Below the pieces are notes generated by a model, which saw only the letters and a program-made list of their open reading frames with translations, did not search any database and had not been told where the DNA came from. 64,000 bases of DNA from Lachnospiraceae bacterium (lineage in GTDB: Bacteria > Bacillota > Clostridia > Lachnospirales > Lachnospiraceae): NCBI GenBank assembly GCA_015056815.1, contig SVFN01000003.1, positions 96,021 to 160,020 of the forward strand, given 5' to 3'. The translations under genes and the position numbers were made by a program. Shown in pieces: positions 17,729 to 26,476 of this stretch. Within the stretch, counting starts at the first letter, position 1. The number at the start of each line of letters is the position of its first letter.

Positions 17729-18271
17729 TTATTCTTTAAATGTCAACAGATCAGCCGAAGATTTTCTCCTGGGAGCGACCGGTTCTTCATCCGGATAACC
17801 GACAGCGATAAGAGCCATTAACTCCTGTCCTTCCGGTACTTCCAGAAGAGAGGATGCGATTGCGCCATCGAAGATTCCCATGATAACACTTCCAAGTCCT
17901 TCTTCAAAAGCAGCAAGACAAAATGCTTCGGATGCGATACCTGCATCATAGATCTGCCATCCGTCTTTACGGTCGGTGGAATAAGAACCGTCACGTTCAA
18001 AACCGCTTCTTCCGGTAACCATAGTAACTGCGATCAAAAGGGGAGCCCCTTTTATGATCTTGCCGTTATTCGGCCATGCAAGGGTGGCTTCGTCTGCGAT
18101 CTTGTCTTTCAGAGCACCTTCTACCGCAATATAGCGGGCAATCTGGGTGTTTTTCCAACTGGGGGCATAAGCAGCGGTGTCCACGATGGATGCAAGCAAT
18201 GTATGATCTACGGCATCCGGTTTGAATCTGCGCACGCTGCGTCGTCCCATAATACATTCTTTGGCTGTCAT
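17729..18271 (-). CDS. Nitroreductase family protein
   Basis: This 180-residue flavoprotein shows the nitroreductase fold: the N-terminal MGRRSVRRFKPDAVD FMN-binding stretch, then SWKNTQIARYIAVE and the C-terminal IAVGYPDEEPVAPRRK. Such enzymes reduce nitro compounds, quinones or other acceptors with NAD(P)H. AAGGAGG precedes the ATG at 18271; the 19-codon extension in the track lacks a site. A good promoter with inverted repeats lies just upstream, so it may be regulated. Confidence 0.88.
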   Translation of the reverse strand: MTAKECIMGRRSVRRFKPDAVDHTLLASIVDTAAYAPSWKNTQIARYIAVEGALKDKIADEATLAWPNNGKIIKGAPLLIAVTMVTGRSGFERDGSYSTDRKDGWQIYDAGIASEAFCLAAFEEGLGSVIMGIFDGAIASSLLEVPEGQELMALIAVGYPDEEPVAPRRKSSADLLTFKE

Positions 18272-18298
18272 AAGCGTAACCTCCTTATATTTGCTATC

Positions 18299-18359
18299 CT
18301 TACCATGACAGGTAAGTCCCACTGTCATTTATCATAACATAAGGAGATGGCGCTTTCAA
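18299..18359 (-). promoter_or_regulatory. Promoter of the nitroreductase gene with two overlapping inverted repeats
   Basis: On the minus strand TTGAAA and TATGAT are separated by 17 nt (18359-18331). Just downstream lie two inverted pairs, TGACAG/CTGTCA (18306-18327) and CTTACC/GGTAAG (18299-18316). Either could be an operator. Confidence 0.6.
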
Positions 18360-18427
18360 TCATTTTCTTCTTTGGGAGACATTCCCGGTTTTGTTACAGT
18401 TACTCTTATAATCTTTTGGGAACCTAT

Positions 18428-18455
18428 TTGAATATGAAAATAAATATGCTATAAT
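18428..18455 (+). promoter_or_regulatory. Promoter facing the tandem repeats and the PH-like gene
   Basis: TTGAAT, 16 nt, then TATAAT with an upstream TGC (extended -10). It would transcribe through both repeat copies into the gene at 18901, giving a leader of about 440 nt. Confidence 0.55.
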
Positions 18456-18458
18456 ATT

Positions 18459-18833
18459 ATGATATCAGGGTCAAAAGTCCGAATCCACTTTGAGCTTGCT
18501 CGAAAGTGGGTGAGCGACTTTATGACCCGCCCCACATGGAGCACGAAGTGGTGCGAATGCACCGCGAAAGTGCGGAATGGGGGAGGATTGTGAGAGTGCG
18601 AAGCACAGAACAATCCGGATATCGGGTTATGAGGCCAACATCATAATATGATATCAGGGTCAAAAGTCCGAATCCACTTTGAGCTTGCTCGAAAGTGGGT
18701 GAGCGACTTTATGACCCGCCCCACATGGAGCACGAAGTGGTGCGAATGCACCGCGAAAGTGCGGAATGTGGGAGGATTGTGAGAGTGCGAAGCACGGAAC
18801 AATCCGGATATCGGGTTATGACCTCAACATCAT
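18459..18833. repeat. Two tandem 186-bp copies of repeat family A
   Basis: Copy 1 is 18459-18644 and copy 2 is 18648-18833, nearly identical. Each starts ATGATATCAGGGTCAAAA and ends with an imperfect inverted version (GGTTATGACCTCAACATCAT in copy 2). An internal hairpin CCACTTTGAGC/GCTCGAAAGTGG lies near the left end. No ORF runs through. A shorter relative is at 24923-25052 and a right-end fragment at 16208-16241. It is a MITE-like structured repeat; no transposase was seen. It fills most of the 630-nt gap before 18901. Confidence 0.85.
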
Positions 18834-18900
18834 AATAATAATTTATTTTCCCATGTGAGGGCGTACACAAAACAGAAAGAAGACAGATAAGGAGAAAAAA

Positions 18901-19308
18901 ATGGCACAGACAAATGATATTGTATACGCAGAACGTAAAAGAAGCATGTTCTTGGGACTTCCCTGGACCTTTACCAAATACATCATCAAGCGGGACATGA
19001 TCAATGTAAAGAAAGGCTTCTTAAAGACGGAAGAAGATGACTGTTATATGTATAAAGTGACGGATGTAAAACTGGAGAGAAGCTTTTTGGAACGCATCCT
19101 CGGAGTCGGAACGGTACTGTGTTATACGGGAGATGTTACGGATTCCACATTGAAGTTGCAGCATATCAAGAATTCACAGGAGATCAAAGAATACATTTTA
19201 AGAGCTTCCGAGGAAGAGCGTATGAGAAGACGCACTTTGAATACACAGAATATCAGCGCGACACCGCTCGATATCGAGATCAGCCATGCAGACGGACTGG
19301 ATCTGTAA
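18901..19308 (+). CDS. Bacterial PH-domain-like protein, 135 aa
   Basis: This small protein resembles bPH2/YdbS-YdbT-type domains: WTFTKYIIKRDMINVKKGFLKTEED, then YKVTDVKLERSFLERILGVGTVLC and a final IKNSQEIKEYILRASEEER helix. No membrane segment is present, unlike many YdbT relatives. The function is unknown; such domains occur in envelope-associated proteins. AAGGAG precedes the ATG. It lies about 86 nt upstream of a MATE exporter. Confidence 0.7.
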   Translation: MAQTNDIVYAERKRSMFLGLPWTFTKYIIKRDMINVKKGFLKTEEDDCYMYKVTDVKLERSFLERILGVGTVLCYTGDVTDSTLKLQHIKNSQEIKEYILRASEEERMRRRTLNTQNISATPLDIEISHADGLDL

Positions 19309-19394
19309 CGGGTCATGGCGGGGAAAAGAGCATTTTCAAACAATATAGCATAGGATACATTTTTTGCCAGACATAAACAGAGTGGAGGATTTGT

Positions 19395-20741
19395 GTGGAA
19401 CTGGATATGACGAAGGGGAAGCCGGTTTCCCTGATCATTAAATTTATTGTACCGGTGGTTTTGGGGTGTCTGTTTCAGCAGCTGTATAATACCGTCGATA
19501 CGATCATTGTCGGCAGATTTGTGGGAGTGGAAGCTCTGGCAGCAGTCGGATCCACCGGGACGATCATGTTTTTGATCCTGGGATTTGTATCCGGACTGAC
19601 CACAGGATTTACGGTTCTGACAGCACAAAGGTTCGGTGCCGGGGATGAAAAAGGATTAAAACGTTCTGTGGGAAACGGAGCAGTGTTATCATTTCTGGTA
19701 TCGGTGATCATGACCATTTTCAGCATTGTGTTCATGAAAAAACTCCTGATACTGATGAATACGCCGGAGGACATTTTCGAACAGGCCTATACCTATATTG
19801 TGATCATCTGTGCAGGCATTATCTGCAATGTGGTTTACAATATGTCGGCGAGTGTACTGCGCGCGATCGGTAACAGTAAGATCCCATTATACTTTCTTCT
19901 GGTATCGGTTGTGATCAATTGTATATGTGATCTGGTCTTTATCATTAATTTCCATATGGGTGTGGCAGGTGCTGCCTATGCGACCATACTGGCACAGGGG
20001 ATTTCGGGAGCGCTGTGTCTTTACTACATCTGGAAGAAGATACCGATCCTGCATCCCGGGAGGGAGAATCTGAGACTGCATCCGAAGGATACTACCGTAC
20101 AGCTTGGTATCGGTATTCCTATGGCGCTGCAGTTTTCGATCACAGCGATCGGCACGATCATGGTGCAGGCGGCGCTTAACTTGCTTGGCTCTGTGGCAGT
20201 GGCAGCCTATACGGCGGCCGGTAAAGTCGAGCAGCTGATCGACCAGCCTTTCTTTGCCATGGGTACCACGATGGCGACTTATGCGGCACAGAATACGGGG
20301 ATCGGAGATCTGAAGCGAGTGCGGGAAGGATCACGGGCTGCGATGCTTTTAACAGTGGTTTACGGGATCCTGGCCGGTGTGGCAGCGATCTTTGTCATGC
20401 CGTATGCGATCCGGCTGTTTGTGTCGGGAACAGATCTGACGGGAGTGACGGAATATGCCATGATCTATGTAAAGATCGTTGCTCCGTTCTTTATACCGTT
20501 AGGCGCGATCTTTATCTACCGCAACGTCCTGCAGGGAGAAGGATATGCCCTGGCACCGACGTTTGCCGGTGTGGTAGAGTTGGTGGCAAGGACGGTAGTG
20601 GCTTTCATAGCGGCTCACTTCATGAGTTTTTCTGGAATCTGCATTGCCAACGCGGCAGCGTGGGTGGCGGCGGGTGTTTATCTGTATATCGCTTATGAGG
20701 TTCTGATGCGAAAAGCAGAGAGAAGGCAAAAAACAGGATAA
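19395..20741 (+). CDS. MATE family efflux transporter
   Basis: This 448-residue protein has about twelve hydrophobic segments and the MATE pattern, including the start MTKGKPVSLIIKFIVPVVLGCLFQQLYNTVDTIIVGRFVG. MATE proteins export drugs and organic cations using Na+ or H+ gradients. A GTG start at 19395 is chosen because GGAGGA lies 6 nt upstream; an ATG four codons later is the alternative. It is followed within 22 nt by folC, so it may be cotranscribed with the folate genes. Confidence 0.92.
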   Translation: MELDMTKGKPVSLIIKFIVPVVLGCLFQQLYNTVDTIIVGRFVGVEALAAVGSTGTIMFLILGFVSGLTTGFTVLTAQRFGAGDEKGLKRSVGNGAVLSFLVSVIMTIFSIVFMKKLLILMNTPEDIFEQAYTYIVIICAGIICNVVYNMSASVLRAIGNSKIPLYFLLVSVVINCICDLVFIINFHMGVAGAAYATILAQGISGALCLYYIWKKIPILHPGRENLRLHPKDTTVQLGIGIPMALQFSITAIGTIMVQAALNLLGSVAVAAYTAAGKVEQLIDQPFFAMGTTMATYAAQNTGIGDLKRVREGSRAAMLLTVVYGILAGVAAIFVMPYAIRLFVSGTDLTGVTEYAMIYVKIVAPFFIPLGAIFIYRNVLQGEGYALAPTFAGVVELVARTVVAFIAAHFMSFSGICIANAAAWVAAGVYLYIAYEVLMRKAERRQKTG

Positions 20742-20762
20742 TAAAATGGACTGGCATAGGAT

Positions 20763-22088
20763 ATGACGAAAAAAGAAGCAGAAGCATTTATAGAAGAGAT
20801 CAATCAATATGGGATTTCACCGGGACTTGAGAATATTCGGGAACTATGCAGAAGACTGGGAGACCCGCAGGAGCAGCTTTCGTTTGTTCATATAGCGGGT
20901 ACCAATGGAAAAGGCTCGGTGCTGAAACTGGTATCGGATGCCTGTAAGGAAAGCGGGATCCGTACCGGGTGTTACCTCTCTCCTGTCCTTTTGGAGTATC
21001 GGGAACGTTTTCAGATCAATGGGCGCATGATCCCAAGAAGAAAGCTGTATGCGTATCTGGAACACCTGCAAAGAGTCTGTACGGAAATGGTACAGGAAGG
21101 GTGGCATCATCCGACAGCATTTGAAATGGAGACAGCCCTTGCGTTTTTGTATTTTAAAGAAGAGCAGTGTGATCTTGTGGTACTGGAGACCGGAATGGGC
21201 GGGGATCTGGACGCCACGAACATTATCAGCAAGGCCAAGGTGGTTGTTTTTACTTCGATCAGCATGGATCATATGGCATTTTTGGGCAACAGCCTGGCAA
21301 AGATCGCTTCCCGCAAAGCGGGGATCCTCAAAAAAGGAGCAAAGGTGGTCTGCTATCCGTCGCCGGACGAGGTGCTTGACGTGCTGAGACAGAAGGCGGC
21401 AGAATGCGGGATTTCAAAGAAGGATATTGTAGTGACGGACAAAACCCTTTTGAAACAGGTAAAATATCGTTTGAAAGGGCAGCAGTTTTCCTATAAAGAG
21501 TTTGATAAAATGAAACTGGGGCTTGCAGGCGGGTATCAGATTATAAATGCCGCGGTAGCGCTGGATGTACTGGCGGCACTTAAGGAGCTTGGATATGACA
21601 TAAAAGAAGCTGCTGTCCGGAAAGCATTTGAACGGGCATCCTGGAGCGGCAGGATGGAAGTGATCGGTGAGAAACCTACATTTATTATGGACGGAGCTCA
21701 CAATGAAGATGCGGCCGGACAGCTTGCGCAGTCGATAGAGCTTTATCTGAAAGATAAGAGGATCATCTATATTATGGGAGTACTGCGGGACAAGGATCAC
21801 GAGAGCATGATCCAAAAGACCTGTCGGTATGCTTCCCACATTATTACGGTCAAAACACCGGATAATCCGCGCGCCATGGATGCTTATGAGCTGGCGAAGG
21901 AGATAAGCAGGTATCACGGATCGGTCACGACAGCAGACAGTCTCACGGAAGCGGTGGAAATGGCATATCTGTTGGCAGATAAAGACAGCGTGATCCTTGC
22001 ATTCGGTTCCTTATCGTATTTAGGAGCTCTGAAAGAGATTGTGCTTAAAAGAAATGAAGAGAAGAAAAAAACGATGGTAAAGATCTGA
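20763..22088 (+). CDS. folC: Folylpolyglutamate synthase / dihydrofolate synthase
   Basis: This 441-residue Mur-ligase-family enzyme adds glutamate to folates and may also make dihydrofolate from dihydropteroate. The P-loop is FVHIAGTNGKGSVLK near residue 40. Other family blocks are ETGMGGDLDATNII, SMDHMAFLGN and FIMDGAHNEDAA. Length is normal. It is the first gene of folC-folE-HD-folP-folBK. The ribosome site is weak. It starts 22 nt after the MATE gene. Confidence 0.95.
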   Translation: MTKKEAEAFIEEINQYGISPGLENIRELCRRLGDPQEQLSFVHIAGTNGKGSVLKLVSDACKESGIRTGCYLSPVLLEYRERFQINGRMIPRRKLYAYLEHLQRVCTEMVQEGWHHPTAFEMETALAFLYFKEEQCDLVVLETGMGGDLDATNIISKAKVVVFTSISMDHMAFLGNSLAKIASRKAGILKKGAKVVCYPSPDEVLDVLRQKAAECGISKKDIVVTDKTLLKQVKYRLKGQQFSYKEFDKMKLGLAGGYQIINAAVALDVLAALKELGYDIKEAAVRKAFERASWSGRMEVIGEKPTFIMDGAHNEDAAGQLAQSIELYLKDKRIIYIMGVLRDKDHESMIQKTCRYASHIITVKTPDNPRAMDAYELAKEISRYHGSVTTADSLTEAVEMAYLLADKDSVILAFGSLSYLGALKEIVLKRNEEKKKTMVKI

Positions 22089-22132
22089 TGCTTTAGACGA
22101 AATCAGGATGACAGAAATGAAGGAGAAGTCTC

Positions 22133-22690
22133 ATGGTAGATAAGGAAAAAGTAGAACGTGCGATAAAGCTTTTGCTGGAGGGGATCGGAGAAGATGTTAC
22201 GAGAGAGGGGCTGGTAGATACGCCGGCCAGGATCGCGAGGATGTATGAGGAATTATTCGCCGGAATGGATGGAGATGCCAAAGAATATCTGGGACGTACC
22301 TTTACGGTGCAGGATAATAAGATGGTATTGGAAAAAGAGATCACGTTTTACTCGATGTGCGAGCATCATCTGCTTCCTTTCTACGGTAAGGCACATGTTG
22401 CCTATATTCCAAACGGTAAGGTCGTGGGACTGAGCAAGCTTGCCCGTACGGTAGAAGTCTTTGCCAGAAGGCCTCAGCTTCAGGAGCAGCTTACGGCACA
22501 GATCGCGGATGCGCTGATGGAGGATCTGGGGGCGCAGGGAGCTATGGTCATGATCGAGGCAGAGCATATGTGCATGACCATGCGGGGTGTGAAAAAACCG
22601 GGAAGCCAGACAGTGACAGTGATCTCGCGAGGCAGATTTGAGGAGGATACCCATTTGCAGGAGATGTTTTTTAAGATGTTAGGCAGATAG
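22133..22690 (+). CDS. folE: GTP cyclohydrolase I
   Basis: This 185-residue enzyme makes 7,8-dihydroneopterin triphosphate from GTP, the first step of folate synthesis. The zinc and active-site block [18 protein letters not shown] is near residue 77, and [17 protein letters not shown] closes the site. Length is standard for type IA. It is the second gene of the folate run, with AAGGAG upstream of the ATG. Confidence 0.97.
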   Translation: MVDKEKVERAIKLLLEGIGEDVTREGLVDTPARIARMYEELFAGMDGDAKEYLGRTFTVQDNKMVLEKEITFYSMCEHHLLPFYGKAHVAYIPNGKVVGLSKLARTVEVFARRPQLQEQLTAQIADALMEDLGAQGAMVMIEAEHMCMTMRGVKKPGSQTVTVISRGRFEEDTHLQEMFFKMLGR

Positions 22691-22753
22691 GGTATGGATT
22701 TGGGACTGCGGTTTGTCTGAAAAAAGGGCAAAGAAAAAGAAATGGGGTAAGAT

Positions 22754-23236
22754 ATGAAACGGATCGATCGGATCATGCAGAATCCGGATTATCATCGATA
22801 TTTGGAGGAGACTGCGAAGTGGGAAGAAAAGAGGATTTTCTGCCATCATGATACGGTGCATTTCCTGAATGTGGCAAGGATCGGCTGGATTTTGAATCTG
22901 GAGGAGGGCTTTGGCCTGAAGAAAGAGCTGATTTATGCTGCTGCTCTTTTGCATGATATCGGACGGTTTAAACAGTATGAGGATGGTTCTGACCATGCTG
23001 TTGTGAGTGCGGCTCTTGCGGAACCGATCCTGGCAGAATGTGGTTTTGACGAGACGGAAAGAATCATCATCACGGAGGCTGTTGCAAGCCACCGGACGAA
23101 AGAGATTGCCGATGAACGCTCTTTGAAGGGAATTCTATACCGGGCGGATAAGCTGAGCAGAGAATGTTATTTTTGCAAGGCTGAACCGGAATGTGACTGG
23201 AAGGGTGACAAAAAAAATAAGGTTTTGCGTTACTGA
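22754..23236 (+). CDS. HD-domain hydrolase inside the folate operon
   Basis: This 160-residue protein has the HD phosphohydrolase metal motif: H of HDTVHFLNVARI near residue 33, HDIGRFKQYEDGSDH near residue 74, and a later conserved Asp in LYRADKLSRECYFC. It sits between folE and folP, 63 nt after folE and 68 nt before folP, all on the same strand. HD enzymes cleave phosphate from nucleotides. The pathway needs removal of pyrophosphate from dihydroneopterin triphosphate (FolQ step), and no nudix gene is present here. I infer it could do this, but that is not shown by the sequence. Confidence 0.8.
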   Translation: MKRIDRIMQNPDYHRYLEETAKWEEKRIFCHHDTVHFLNVARIGWILNLEEGFGLKKELIYAAALLHDIGRFKQYEDGSDHAVVSAALAEPILAECGFDETERIIITEAVASHRTKEIADERSLKGILYRADKLSRECYFCKAEPECDWKGDKKNKVLRY

Positions 23237-23304
23237 TCAGACAGACAGTTAACCGGAGTATAAATAATACGGGAAAAAGAAAATGAAAATGGGGAGGAAA
23301 CAAA

Positions 23305-24117
23305 ATGAAGATTGGAAACAGGGAATTTGACACACATAATCAGACTTATATCATGGGTATCCTGAATGTGACACCGGATTCTTTTTCGGATGGCGGCTGT
23401 TTTAACAATATTGACAGTGCGCTAAAGCATGTGGAGAAGATGATGGAGGAGGGTGCTGACATCATAGATGTGGGTGGAGAATCTACCAGACCGGGCTTTG
23501 TTCAGATCAGCCCGGAGGAGGAGATCGAGAGAGTAGTGCCGGTCATCGAACGTATTCATGCAGAATTTGATGTCCCGATCTCACTGGATACCTATAAGAG
23601 CAAAGTGGCTGATGCCGGTATCAAAGCAGGGGCGGTTATGATCAACGATATCTGGGGATTAAAGTATGAGGAAGAGATGGCGAATATCATTGCCAGAAGC
23701 GGCGTTGCCTGTTCCCTGATGCATAATCGTACAAAAGCGGTATATGACTGCTTTCTGATGGATGTGATAAACGATCTGGATCAGACTTTACAGATCGCAT
23801 CAAAAGCGGGTATTCCGTATGAAAACATTATTCTGGATCCGGGAATCGGGTTTGGAAAGACCTATGAAAACAATCTGCAGATACTTCATAATCTGGAAGA
23901 ACTTCATTGCTTTGGGGCACCGCTTCTTTTGGGAGCGTCCCGTAAATCTGTGATCGGTCTTGCCCTGAAGCTTCCGGTGGAGGAGCGGGAAGAAGGAACG
24001 ATCGTGACAACTGCGCTTGCCGTGATGAAGCATTACTCCTTTGTCAGAGTGCATGATGTACAGGCTAATAAGAGAGCTGTTCAGATGGCAAAGCTAATAC
24101 GCGACGCAAAGGCATAA
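23305..24117 (+). CDS. folP: Dihydropteroate synthase
   Basis: This 270-residue TIM-barrel enzyme joins p-aminobenzoate with 6-hydroxymethyl-dihydropterin pyrophosphate and is the sulfonamide target. Both signatures are clear: MGILNVTPDSFSDGG near residue 12 and GADIIDVGGESTRPG near residue 50. The C-terminal LLLGASRKS and VRVHDVQANKRA blocks are present. GGAGG lies upstream of the ATG. It is followed by folBK after 4 nt. Confidence 0.97.
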   Translation: MKIGNREFDTHNQTYIMGILNVTPDSFSDGGCFNNIDSALKHVEKMMEEGADIIDVGGESTRPGFVQISPEEEIERVVPVIERIHAEFDVPISLDTYKSKVADAGIKAGAVMINDIWGLKYEEEMANIIARSGVACSLMHNRTKAVYDCFLMDVINDLDQTLQIASKAGIPYENIILDPGIGFGKTYENNLQILHNLEELHCFGAPLLLGASRKSVIGLALKLPVEEREEGTIVTTALAVMKHYSFVRVHDVQANKRAVQMAKLIRDAKA

Positions 24118-24121
24118 AGAG

Positions 24122-24946
24122 ATGGATCATATTTTTATCAAAAATCTGAAAATATTTGCGAACCATGGTGTTTATGAGGAAGAAACACGAAAGGGACAGG
24201 ATTTTTATGTAAATGCCCGATTGTACCTGGATCTGCGAACGGCAGGGAAGACGGACAGCCTGGAACGTTCGGTCAATTATGGAGAGGTTTGTCTGTTTTT
24301 AAAGGATTTTCTGACGAAGCACACATATCAGTTGATCGAGGCGGCAAGCTATCATTCGATGAAGGCGCTATTATTGAAATTTCCGCTGATCCGTCGGATA
24401 GAGTTCGAGTTATGTAAACCAGAGGCTCCGATCCCCATGGAGTTTGAAAATGTATCCACAGTGATGCAGATGGGGTGGCATAAGGTCTATATTGCGCTTG
24501 GCTCCAACATGGGTGACAGAAGGAGAACGATCTTAACGGCGGTCGAAGCGTTGGAGAAGGACGATGATTTTCGAAAGATCCGGACTTCATCTTTGATCGA
24601 AACGAAGCCTTATGGCGGAGTGGAACAGGATGATTTTCTAAACGGTGTACTGGAGGCACAAACGATCCTGACACCGCAGGAACTGTTGGACAGACTCCAC
24701 TTTTATGAGGCAAAAGCCGGAAGGAAAAGAGCGGTTCACTGGGGACCGCGCACTCTGGATCTGGACATTCTTTTTTATGATGATCTGATCCTTTCGGAGG
24801 AAGATCTGATCATTCCGCATCCGGATATGGGGAACAGAGAATTTGTGTTAAAACCACTCTTGGAACTGGCACCCTGTCTGAGGCATCCGGTATATCAAAA
24901 GACAACACAACAATTATATGAGATGATATCAGGGTCAAAAGTCTGA
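24122..24946 (+). CDS. folBK: Bifunctional dihydroneopterin aldolase / HPPK
   Basis: This 274-residue protein fuses two folate enzymes. Residues 1-118 are dihydroneopterin aldolase (FolB), with FANHGVYEEETRKGQDF and the conserved Glu/Tyr stretch NYGEVCLF. Residues 120-274 are 6-hydroxymethyl-dihydropterin pyrophosphokinase (FolK), with YIALGSNMGDRR and GPRTLDLDILFYDD. It completes the folate run after folP. The last seven codons and the stop lie inside a family A repeat (ATGATATCAGGGTCAAAA...), so the C-terminal residues MISGSKV are encoded by the repeat. Confidence 0.95.
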   Translation: MDHIFIKNLKIFANHGVYEEETRKGQDFYVNARLYLDLRTAGKTDSLERSVNYGEVCLFLKDFLTKHTYQLIEAASYHSMKALLLKFPLIRRIEFELCKPEAPIPMEFENVSTVMQMGWHKVYIALGSNMGDRRRTILTAVEALEKDDDFRKIRTSSLIETKPYGGVEQDDFLNGVLEAQTILTPQELLDRLHFYEAKAGRKRAVHWGPRTLDLDILFYDDLILSEEDLIIPHPDMGNREFVLKPLLELAPCLRHPVYQKTTQQLYEMISGSKV

Positions 24947-25052
24947 ATCCGCTTTGAGCTTGCTCAAAAGTGGATTCAGACTTTATGTGGGAGGATTGTG
25001 GGAGTGCGAAGCACGGAACGATCCGGATATCGGGTTTTGATCCCGACATCAT
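24923..25052. repeat. Short (130 bp) copy of repeat family A overlapping the 3' end of folBK
   Basis: It begins ATGATATCAGGGTCAAAA at 24923 and ends with GGTTTTGATCCCGACATCAT at 25052, again imperfectly inverted. It lacks the central GTGAGCGACTTT... part of the 186-bp copies. Its start is in frame with folBK and gives the stop codon. Confidence 0.85.
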
Positions 25053-25081
25053 GAGATACTCGAACAAAAATGTAAATAAAA

Positions 25082-25110
25082 AACAGGCAGCTTACAGGCT
25101 GTCTGTTTTT
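25082..25110. terminator. Bidirectional terminator between folBK and the DUF5050-like gene
   Basis: AACAGGCAGC pairs with GCTGTCTGTT across TTACA. T runs lie on both sides. It ends the convergent folate and 25119 transcripts. Confidence 0.8.
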
Positions 25111-25118
25111 GGGTGGGA

Positions 25119-26159
25119 TCATTTCTTTTTTGCGTTTGCCAATGCTGCGTTAAGAGCGGCGTCAAACTCTGTGACATTGACCGGTCCGTAAGTCGGTGTG
25201 TGATATACGGGAGTGTCACTTCCGAAGTCCTGGAAATAGACATTCTGGGAAGTGATATTGATATTGCGGTAAACTCCTTCTGCCACGATCTCCGGGTTGG
25301 TGCCGTCTGTCAGCATGCGCATAAGTGCCGGAGATGACTGGGAATTTGTCTGATAATAAATATATCCGTCACAGACATTAAAAGTGTCTACGCGTTCATC
25401 GGTCAGCACCGTTTCGGTGTCGGCAGTAAGATCATAACGGCACAGACGGTAGTCATGTTCCATATCCATATAGTAAACATAGTTGCCTGTCATATAAGGA
25501 TTCCACAGATTCTTCTCCAGGATCAGAGTGGAAGAGCCGTTTGGATTCATTGAGTAGAGATAATGATCTTTCTGTGTGCCGTTGTAGTAGATGCTGCCGT
25601 TTAAGGCGCAGGCGGGATTGACCAGATAATCCGCCAGGTCTTTTTCATCGGTCTTATCTGTTTTGATGCGGAACAAATGAAGATCTGTTTCACCCTTGAT
25701 CATCATCTGGAACAGGACATAGTCATCGACAAGATTGACTGCCTGTACGGTGTTTTTGGAAAGGCAGAGGGCTTTGTGCCCTTTTTTGTCCATACGGTAC
25801 AGGCCATTGACACGAAGAAGATGACCATAGCCCAATGAGGCGTCGGCATTGACCTGATAATAATACAGATATTTGCCGCCGGTATTCAGATACTGTACCT
25901 GCGCACTTCCGAGTTTCTTAAAATCCTGTTCGTCTTTGGTCATGCGATAAATGGAATAACCGTCATAAGCATTGGCAAAATAAACATATTCATCATCCTC
26001 GCAAAAATATCCCATATTATTTAAGTTACCTGCGGTATTCCCGACAGTGCCCGGTGCATTGGCCGGTATGCGGGACAGATATTTCGATCCGAAAGCGATT
26101 CCGATAACCGCCCCGCTGAATAGTACAATAAATAAAATGATCTTAAGCTTTTTTGACAT
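25119..26159 (-). CDS. DUF5050-like secreted or membrane-anchored beta-propeller protein
   Basis: This 346-residue protein starts with a signal-anchor MSKKLKIILFIVLFSGAVIGIAF. It is followed by repeats with the pattern Y-V-Y-F/Y-x-N-x-x-D-x-x-I-Y-R-M, for example YVYFANAYDGYSIYRMTKDEQDF and YVYYMDMEHDYRLCRYDL. These resemble DUF5050/TolB-like blades. The role is unknown; such proteins are exported. AGGAGG lies upstream of the ATG. It runs convergently to the folate genes and divergently from pheA. Confidence 0.8.
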   Translation of the reverse strand: MSKKLKIILFIVLFSGAVIGIAFGSKYLSRIPANAPGTVGNTAGNLNNMGYFCEDDEYVYFANAYDGYSIYRMTKDEQDFKKLGSAQVQYLNTGGKYLYYYQVNADASLGYGHLLRVNGLYRMDKKGHKALCLSKNTVQAVNLVDDYVLFQMMIKGETDLHLFRIKTDKTDEKDLADYLVNPACALNGSIYYNGTQKDHYLYSMNPNGSSTLILEKNLWNPYMTGNYVYYMDMEHDYRLCRYDLTADTETVLTDERVDTFNVCDGYIYYQTNSQSSPALMRMLTDGTNPEIVAEGVYRNINITSQNVYFQDFGSDTPVYHTPTYGPVNVTEFDAALNAALANAKKK

Positions 26160-26476
26160 AAGAAAACCTCCGGATCTTTAGATTGTATTTCTATTTTAAC
26201 CCTATTTGACTTGCCAGTAAAGGATTTTTGGTATAAGCTAATGATAATGCTGATAACAGATTACTGTTCAGGCCGTAGCCTCGCACTACGCTGCGAAACT
26301 GCGGAAAAACTGTATAAAACAGCCAATTATGTTTTGCACTTCGGCGTAGACGGACTGAATATGTGCGAAACATGTTACATTCAGTGACAAACTGGCCGGG
26401 AACTGAATAACGATAACAGCGCATGATGCGTATCTGTCCGGATACGGCAATTAGAACAAGACAGCGGAGGAAGAAC
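26160..26476. other. Divergent 317-nt intergenic region, no gene seen
   Basis: The region separates the DUF5050-like gene and pheA. It contains small hairpins (CGTAG/CTACG near 26277-26293 and ACTGAAT/ATTCAGT around 26356-26387) but no T-box core, riboswitch or clear promoter. A minus-strand TAAAAT near 26190 is a weak -10 candidate for the DUF5050-like gene. The minus ORF in the track here looks like a shadow. Confidence 0.5.

Noticed and set aside
26160-26476. T-box or riboswitch before pheA
   Set aside because: No GGGTGGNACCRCG core and no specifier-loop pattern.
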